A DNA stretch of 64,000 nt from Mytilus californianus (lineage: Eukaryota > Mollusca > Bivalvia > Mytilida > Mytilidae). This document shows, piece by piece, positions 60,001 to 64,000 of the stretch (positions within the stretch are counted from its first letter, which is position 1; each line of letters opens with the position of its first letter). The notes under the pieces were generated by a model that saw only the letters and a program-made list of their open reading frames with translations, did no database searches and was not told the DNA's origin. Location of the stretch: contig NW_026262668.1 in the NCBI RefSeq assembly GCF_021869535.1, positions 72,499,558 to 72,563,557 on the forward strand. Reading direction: 5' to 3'. The position numbers and the translations under genes were made by a program.

Positions 60001-62921
60001 CTGATCCACGGAGAGAGAAAAATTTCTAACATTAAGAACTGTCATTTATATGAAGTATTATAGCTAAGTTTTCCCTGTTGCCAGAAAAATAGAATAGAAA
60101 TAACTAGTGATTTCCGCAATGTCGTCTATAAAACAGTATAAAAAAATGTGTACTTAATTTTCTGCTTTGCAGCTTTGTGACATATATAATTTTCTATAAA
60201 AATTAGAGTAAGTATAAAGTAAAGAAGTATTACTAACAGAATTAAAAAAAAAAACAACGAAAGCAAAGAAAAAGACCAACGTATTAGCGTCAATATTTAA
60301 TTGCAGGATAATAGCAATACACTTGCATCGTTGGAAAAAAAGATGAAGAAGATACTAAGGAGACATTCAAAACTCATAAGAATCTGACAACGCCATGACA
60401 AAACACGAAAGAGGATGAAAAGACAAACAAGTCCACAAAACACTACAAAACAAAATGAGGACTAAGTAACATGAACTCACTAAAACCTGGGGTTAATATC
60501 AGGTGCCCCTGAAGGGTAAGCAGAATTGAAACACCAGTGACACCCGTAATGTTGCTCATGATAGTCCAAATTCGGTGATAAGTCTCCTTCGGTGACGTCT
60601 CAATCGAGGAAGAGAGGACGGGTTTGTATTCAATATATAACATAGAATTAATATAATTAATATGGGTATGCAAATACCACTGTGTGTTTGTTAGCTTTTA
60701 CTAATCTATATTATATATAAACTAGGAATTTTAAAATATCAACAAATTGAATTTTAATGCAGCAAAAAAAAATAACTGGATATGTTGATTTACAAATAAT
60801 GCTATATCAATGTTCATACCAAGTAAAATCTGCTATAAGTCGTATTAAATAATATGAAATGAACGAGGAATGAAAAAAAAGATTGACCTAAAATGCAAAA
60901 GAGGGGCAAAAGATACCAGAGGGACAGTCAAACTCATAGATCGAAAATTAACTGACAACGCCATGGCTAAAAGATAAAAAGACAAACAGACAAATAATAG
61001 TACACAAGACACAACATATAAACCTAAAGACTAAGCAACATATCCATTGTTACCTTCGACACTTATATTTCGTAACAATTAACAAGCATTGATGGCGTCC
61101 GTAAAACGAATGAAATATGACTTCAACTTAACTATAAAGAAACTTTGGTTCAGTGGCTTACTTGTAAGCAGCAACTATATTTTAAAGAAATCCTGTTAGA
61201 TCCAAGCATTGTGAAAAATCACATCAACTGGGGAATATTTACTGTAAATGCAGTTGCTCTAATTAAAAGAACATTCCCAAATTAAAAACATTGAAGCCAC
61301 ATTTTGTATAAAGATAGGTAAAAAGGAAAAGATTGGATCGTTTTTGCACTTCTGTTAGATATTTTATTGTGAAATCGATCAAATAGAATATTCACAATTA
61401 TTAGTAAGCAGGCATATATGATTTACATTACATATCTCATAATGGAAGATTATAGGAGATTACAAAAGTAACATCTTACTTGCCAAAATGTGGATCCATT
61501 TTATTGCAGCAGTCAACATCTATCAAAAGATCATTTTAGATATTCATAAAATAAGTTATCATAGTTATCCCAATAATATCGATAATTTTCCCTATATTCA
61601 TATCATGTTCAGGTTCATTTTATAAAACAAACAAAAAATGATGATATATTTGTAAATATGTACTTCACTGAACTGGTTGTCCATAGTGAAAAATGGTATT
61701 TATATCACATGTCCTCATTGATACAGTTTCATTAATAAAAATCAACTATTCTTTAACATAAAATTATTTCACCTGCAGTGACAAAATCCGAAACCTGTTA
61801 ATCATAGGCATACTATAATTTGATAATAAAGATCATTAATAATACTCATTAAAGATGTTACAATTATTTAACACATCCATTAGTTTAAATCTTATGCAGA
61901 GCTAGACTTTGTTGTCTTAGTAGAATATTGCAAATCTTGCATGTTTTTGTAAAAGTTTGCATTGAAAACAAATCCGTTACCAACATGAAATCGTAAAACT
62001 TTACTTCGAATATAATTTTTGTTTTGGTTATAAATGTCATTCTTCCTATTTTTTTCAATAATACTCAAAATTTGTCAAAATCTAATAACATTTTAGTTTT
62101 AAGCATTCTTTAGGCATTTACAGTTTGGTAACATGTTCAGAAATATGACATAATGTTGTTAGAACATAAGAGAACACACATGAAGCTCCCATTGTGTCAA
62201 ATTCAGTAAAGTTTTGAAGACGTTTTAAAAATGGCCGTATGTGAAATAATTCATGGGAACTTGATATTTCAGTTGATAATAGGGAAAGACTTTAAGGCAA
62301 AAGTTGTCTTTATATAAATACAAGAAATATCAATATGTCTGTCAAAAGTATCATTTTCACATGCCTTTAAAGTTAAACGTACAAGAAACTAATTTTCATT
62401 TTTATTGTGATTCGACGGAAGCGGGAAAACAATGCCATGGAATTGTCATTTCCTTATTTCCCCTGAAAACATATCTTAAACTAGCGAATGGGGATTTTGT
62501 TTTCATATGAAAATCGGCAATTCAGAGCTAATAACCATCAAGCTTGACTTAGTTATATGAGTGATTAATCTCGTAGTAATTATTTTCAAATGTATAAAGT
62601 TTAAAATGGCATTTTATATGAGGGACACGGCACATTTACGTTTTTTATAATAAACAATTCAATATTTAATAATATACGAGAGAAAAAAAAATAATACATC
62701 GACGTGTCTTAAATATAAAAAAATTAATATGCAACAGACACTACCAGAGGGCACAGCCGTTTCAATGAAATCGTGCGATATTAATTGACCGAAACACATG
62801 ACCTCTCCAGTTCTCCATCGATCATACTGATTCGTTGGTCCTAAAGCCGAATCTGATACCAAATTGCTGAGAGTTCTTGGGTTTGGTAGTTTGTTCGGGT
62901 AACCTCTAGGAAGACTTTTTC
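40908..62921 (-). CDS. Animal haem peroxidase (peroxidasin/chorion-peroxidase superfamily), 5'-partial, 10 exons
   Basis: Transcribed right to left: 62745-62921, 61773-61794, 59008-59121, 57184-57278, 51905-51997, 48113-48605, 47219-47419, 42595-42761, 42168-42276, 40908-41019. All phases join and give 526 residues plus stop. Seen: distal His in LISHDF, CFPFDVPSGD, EQVNLITSYIDCSFLYGS, GDSR, REHNRL, proximal His in ARYGHS, NIHRGREEGLPAYNEW, VDDVDLIVGG, VGDRFWYE and DQLNSIKKATSL. These are the ordered signatures of the animal peroxidase fold, which oxidises substrates with H2O2 at a haem. Family members are usually secreted; the signal peptide, if any, lies outside the window. The subfamily is not resolved. 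The 5' exons are beyond 64000. Confidence 0.93.
41468..41550 (-). repeat. GACGAAACG-type bivalve dispersed repeat
   Basis: GAAGACGAAACGAACGTCTT followed by CCGTACCAAATTATAA. Same family at 49548-49612 (reverse), 52266-52330, 57588-57650 and 57775-57860 (forward: GTTTCGTCTACAAAAGACTC). Confidence 0.7.
42008..42054. repeat. (TA)n microsatellite
   Basis: About 47 bp of uninterrupted AT dinucleotides in the last part of the peroxidase gene, between its final two exons. Confidence 0.97.
42168..42276 (-). CDS. Haem peroxidase window exon 9
   Basis: Encodes DQLNSIKKATSLSKIWC, the divergent form of DQLxEIRKxSLAxVIC, then FIQKNIFKKPLKY. Acceptor tttccag, donor gtaagt; phase 1 in, phase 2 out. Confidence 0.9.
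42595..42761 (-). CDS. Haem peroxidase window exon 8
   Basis: Encodes SVDDVDLIVGGLLEKGKRGS then VGPTFACIMGIQYSRFKVGD and RFWYE, the VDDIDLxxGG and GDRFWYE signatures. Acceptor atatag, donor gtaaac; ends in phase 1. Confidence 0.95.
42935..43160 (+). pseudogene. CR1/Jockey-type LINE fragment, N-terminal zinc-finger part
   Basis: Reads MIILCADIHSNPGTPKYPC and NNQKSIKCDECK, like the GDIxxNPGPxxYPC...QCDxC start of molluscan LINE ORF2 proteins, then hits a stop. Degenerate. It probably belongs with the endonuclease remains at 45205-45790. Confidence 0.6.
43405..43665 (+). repeat. Degenerate GTCGAC/CAGGTC repeat tract
   Basis: Irregular repetition of CAGGTCGAC, ATGTCGAC and GGTTAACTAGTCGAC, about 9-12 bp spacing. 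A related tract in opposite sense is at 44868-44935. Confidence 0.75.
43826..43918 (-). repeat. Interstitial telomere-like repeat 1
   Basis: Degenerate CCCTAA series (ACCCTAAACC, TTACCCTAACC, TTAACCCTAACCC, ACCCTAATCC). TTAGGG is the usual metazoan and molluscan telomere repeat, here read on the minus strand. Confidence 0.8.
43917..44640 (+). repeat. GGCAACAGTAGTA dispersed repeat, longer copy
   Basis: AATAAAGGCAACAGTAGTAC then ATAGAAACGGACTA, AAAAATGGTGGGTCGAACCT and TGACAACACTACGTGAC, an order common in bivalve genomes by my memory. It separates the two telomere-like tracts. Confidence 0.65.
44686..44862 (-). repeat. Interstitial telomere-like repeat 2
   Basis: More decayed CCCTAA variants (TTACCCTAATCCTAACCC, AACTAACCCTAACCC) in the same orientation as tract 1; followed by GTTGACC/AACCTGTCAAC repeats at 44868-44935. 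Confidence 0.75.
45205..45790 (+). pseudogene. LINE endonuclease (APE type) remains
   Basis: 45395-45676 reads MGDLNLPSINWKNG, ENNILDLCFTNNP and PGIYDHNVVKI, the GDFNxPxxxW, LDLxxTN and SDH motifs of the EEP endonuclease of CR1/Jockey-type LINEs; the catalytic SDH is changed to YDH. Upstream broken frames continue the domain (EIKVRTTCKIIWTKV). No reverse transcriptase follows. Confidence 0.75.
46430..46775 (+). repeat. TTTTTATAGTGATTAAG repeat, uninterrupted copy
   Basis: TTTGTTTTTATAGTGATTAA to TTTTACTTTTTACTC; serves as an empty-site reference for the copy broken at 33651. Confidence 0.8.
47219..47419 (-). CDS. Haem peroxidase window exon 7
   Basis: Encodes FFVDAIRNKLF, DLFARNIHRGREEGLPAYNE and WRDYCGL. 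Usual family text is NIxRGRDHGLPxY; here the pair after RGR is Glu-Glu. Acceptor cattag before a T7 run, donor gtatgt. Phase 2 on both sides. Confidence 0.93.
48113..48605 (-). CDS. Haem peroxidase window exon 6, REHNR and proximal His
   Basis: Largest exon, 493 nt. GDSRSVVVPYLSLNHLLFVR then EHNRLSTRL, the helix VFQETRRIIIAQVQHIVYN with FLPAVL, and FSGAAARYGHSQI, whose His (codon 48283-48285) is the expected proximal haem ligand. The family usually has AFRxGHS here; the Ala in place of Phe is a small departure. Acceptor cttctag, donor gtaagt. Confidence 0.95.
48606..51904. other. Peroxidase intron, mostly featureless
   Basis: 3.3 kb of AT-rich intron. Apart from a GACGAAACG-type repeat at 49548-49612 nothing was supported; ORFs of 60-90 codons here look random. 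Confidence 0.6.
51905..51997 (-). CDS. Haem peroxidase window exon 5
   Basis: LMKTDPGNLLPSIAGGG then CLKDTPKVRCPFAG, the Cys-containing loop before the GDxR motif. Acceptor aaacag, donor gttatt (a weak donor). Phase 1 on both sides. Confidence 0.9.
52266..52330 (+). repeat. GACGAAACG-type repeat, forward copy
   Basis: CCGTTTCGTCTACAAAAGAC then TCATCAGTGACGCTCGAAT. Confidence 0.75.
52440..52800 (-). repeat. Penelope-like untranslated-part repeat
   Basis: CAGGTGCTCCTGAAAAGTAA, CACATGTGGCTCCCGTCGTG and GGTAATGTCACAATCGAGAA, matching the 35.75 and 60.5 kb copies. Related decayed text also at 54450-54720. Confidence 0.6.
53369..53533. repeat. Long hairpin, about 75-bp arms
   Basis: GCGGTAGTTTTACTGTCGCA and TGCGACAGTAAAACTACCG arms with an 18-base GC-rich loop (GCGACGCGTAGCGGAGA); pairing extends outward to ACTGTATT.../...AATACAGT. 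It looks like the terminal hairpin of another member of the hairpin-headed repeat class. Confidence 0.9.
54900..55245. repeat. Cluster of CGCCCCACT/AGTGGGGCG motifs
   Basis: GTCGCCCCAATAA, CAACTCGCCCCACTAAT, GTGGGACGAATTGG and AGTGGGGCGAGTTG occur in both orientations, suggesting a decayed palindromic element. Confidence 0.5.
55258..56060. repeat. Minisatellite of TCTGTTTTCGTTTTTGATG-like units
   Basis: Roughly 20 irregular units of 30-45 bp built from TGTCTGTTTTCGTTTTT and GTCTGTTTTTTAATTTTA. The ORFs over it are low-complexity Phe/Val/Ser and not genes. Lies in a peroxidase intron. Confidence 0.88.
56082..56115. repeat. Perfect short inverted repeat
   Basis: ACGTTCATATC-TACG-GATATGAACGT, 11-bp arms, 4-base loop, at the edge of the minisatellite. 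Confidence 0.85.
56350..56690 (+). repeat. TTTTTATAGTGATTAAG repeat, third copy
   Basis: Same order as 46430-46775, ending TTTTTATGATTTTACTTTT. Confidence 0.8.
57184..57278 (-). CDS. Haem peroxidase window exon 4
   Basis: Encodes EQVNLITSYIDCSFLYGSRK, equivalent to the REQxNQxTSxxDxSxVYGS signature, and ends LPNS in phase 1. Acceptor cttacag, donor gtaagt. Confidence 0.92.
57588..57860 (+). repeat. Paired GACGAAACG-type repeats around a conserved core
   Basis: Two GTTTxxTCxACAAAAGACT blocks (57588-57650, 57775-57860) flank GGGCAGGTGATATCCTAGGG with GTGTCATCGACCCAGCGGCT. The 63-residue ORF here is repeat-derived. Confidence 0.65.
58524..58612 (+). repeat. ATTGCCAATGAGA dispersed repeat
   Basis: GATGTTGTATGATTGCCAAT then GACCAAATGACATAGAAGTT; relative at 3117-3235. 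Confidence 0.65.
59008..59121 (-). CDS. Haem peroxidase window exon 3, CFP motif
   Basis: Reads IDVCFPFDVPSGDSSFPP then SCKNFVRSNAATKNNNSPR, the CFPIxxPxxD ... CxxFVRS pattern of the family. Acceptor tttcag. The in-frame donor is gtatga at 59007; a stronger-looking gtatgt four bases upstream would break the frame with the next exon. Confidence 0.85.
60340..60640 (-). repeat. Penelope-like untranslated-part repeat
   Basis: ACTAAAACCTGGGGTTAATA, CAGGTGCCCCTGAAGGGTAA and GGTGACGTCTCAATCGAGGA; same family as 52440-52800. Confidence 0.6.
60890..61280 (-). repeat. Penelope-like fragment
   Basis: GAGGGGCAAAAGATACCAGA, GATGGCGTCCGTAAAACGAA and GGCTTACTTGTAAGCAGCAA, colinear with 35590-36120 but shorter. 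Confidence 0.65.
61773..61794 (-). CDS. Haem peroxidase window exon 2, predicted 22-nt microexon
   Basis: The flanking exons end in phase 1 and start in phase 2, so they cannot be joined directly. This 22-nt segment lies between a good acceptor (gattaacag) and donor (CAG/gtgaaa), converts phase 1 to phase 2, and encodes GFGFCHCS. A Cys pair ahead of the CFPF motif is expected in this family. No other candidate was noticed in the intron, which was scanned by eye only. Confidence 0.7.
62745..62921 (-). CDS. Haem peroxidase window exon 1, distal His
   Basis: Encodes LPNPRTLSNLVSD, then CFGQLISHDFIETAVPSG. The distal haem His codon is at 62773-62775 and the following Asp is the usual Ca2+ ligand. 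Acceptor tgacag; donor gtagtg; begins with two bases of a split codon and ends in phase 1. Confidence 0.92.
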
Positions 62922-64000
62922 CTGTCAAAAATACAAAATGGTATCTCATATATGCTGAATTGAAAACAAGAACGGCTATGAACGCATAGGAAACAGGGAA
63001 GGCTACAAATTATGGCAACTGTTGTTTACCGATGTTCAAATATCATCAATCGATTAAGAAGACAAATCAAGATAACAAAAGAAAAACTTAGAGCATCGCA
63101 GGAATTCAAAAAGGAGCTATGCATGCACCACTCGCCATGCGATTCCACACTCAGTCACAATCAGGAATGGGACATAATCTACCAAATAACAGATTACCTG
63201 AATATTCTGGTATCTAAACATGTCGCTAGTACATTGAGACATTGAAATTTTGATTAGTCAACTAATTTGTGACAGAGCAAGCGATAGCGCTTTTAATGTT
63301 GTGATTCATAATAGAAGTCACTATTGGAATTCTTTGATAAAATGAAAAATATTGATGTAAAAGTATAAGGCTACAAAGAGTGGACGTGGTCTATATTTAT
63401 AAATTTCTTCATAAATTGGTGTATTAGATATGATTATTTGTATATGTAGATTATGAAGTTGATATAATACAAATAACAACTTCCAAGCTAATTCGATGCA
63501 CCACTTACATATGTCGAAAACGCATTGCTCAAAACCAAGTATTGAAAATCTTAAAGTATCAATAGTTTAAAAGCAATGAACCCAAAATTGAAATGACAAC
63601 ACAAATAGAGACTAAATGCGTGGAGACATTTAGTCCTTTTGTGGATAATCGATCGAATTATACCTGTCATTCCATCCGGCACTCTTTAAAATCAACTTGA
63701 AATAGCAAGCTAACTGTGCATTTGCAATTTATTTATCTTCAGTGGTGCTTTACACCAATTGTTTTCAGTCTGAATATTTCATAAGTTGGAAAATGTAAAA
63801 TTAAAACAAAAGGACACCAACATTATTTTTAAATATACCCCTCTGCATTTGAAGGATAGCATAAACATTTAACAATTTGGTAAGGCTTATTCATAAACGA
63901 AAAATGTCTGTAGTACCAATTCAAAATATCATGACATTTCAAAAGAACTAAGTGTTGTTCTAGTGATACGTTTCAAAACTTTGCAGTCAACCAATATGAT
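62922..64000. other. Upstream peroxidase intron, nothing identified
   Basis: No peroxidase exon upstream of 62921 was found on the minus strand. A 77-codon plus-strand ORF at 63012-63245 matches nothing I recognise and is probably chance. Confidence 0.5.

Overview
The window is AT-rich, intron-rich animal DNA. Its two split genes and its dense set of dispersed repeats point to a bivalve mollusc, most likely a mussel of the Mytilus type. The species call is inference from repeat families I recognise by memory; no search was run.

Left half (1448-29739, plus strand, 3'UTR to about 31743): an orthologue of TNNI3K, the ankyrin-repeat kinase of the TKL group. Nineteen exons with GT-AG borders and matching phases encode 797 residues. 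Ankyrin repeats come first, then a near-invariant linker, a complete kinase domain and a C-terminal tail that keeps the IDKxGYVSDP-type motif. The N-terminal residues (about 55 by comparison with the vertebrate protein) lie upstream of the window.

Right half (62921-40908, minus strand): an animal haem peroxidase of the peroxidasin/chorion-peroxidase superfamily. Ten exons, 526 residues and a stop codon are in the window; the 5' exons lie beyond 64000. One exon is a 22-nt microexon (61773-61794) that I infer from splice sites, phase and content. The two genes are convergent, separated by about 9 kb of repeats.

Introns and the intergenic space are full of mobile DNA: a hAT-type element with 8-bp target duplication, a pogo/Tigger-like element and three MITEs with TA duplications, a TTAA-flanked element, a 998-bp TIR element nested in another repeat, tRNA-derived SINEs, remains of a Penelope-like retroelement and of a CR1/Jockey-type LINE, and five families of non-coding elements that share one architecture (terminal hairpin, CCGTC-rich stretch, internal tandem units). 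There is interstitial telomere-like DNA near 43.8 and 44.7 kb and a minisatellite near 55.3-56.1 kb. I found no convincing rRNA, functional tRNA, CRISPR or bacterial-type feature. The strongest new observations are the microexon, the occupied/empty site comparisons that define element ends, and the shared architecture of the non-coding repeat families.
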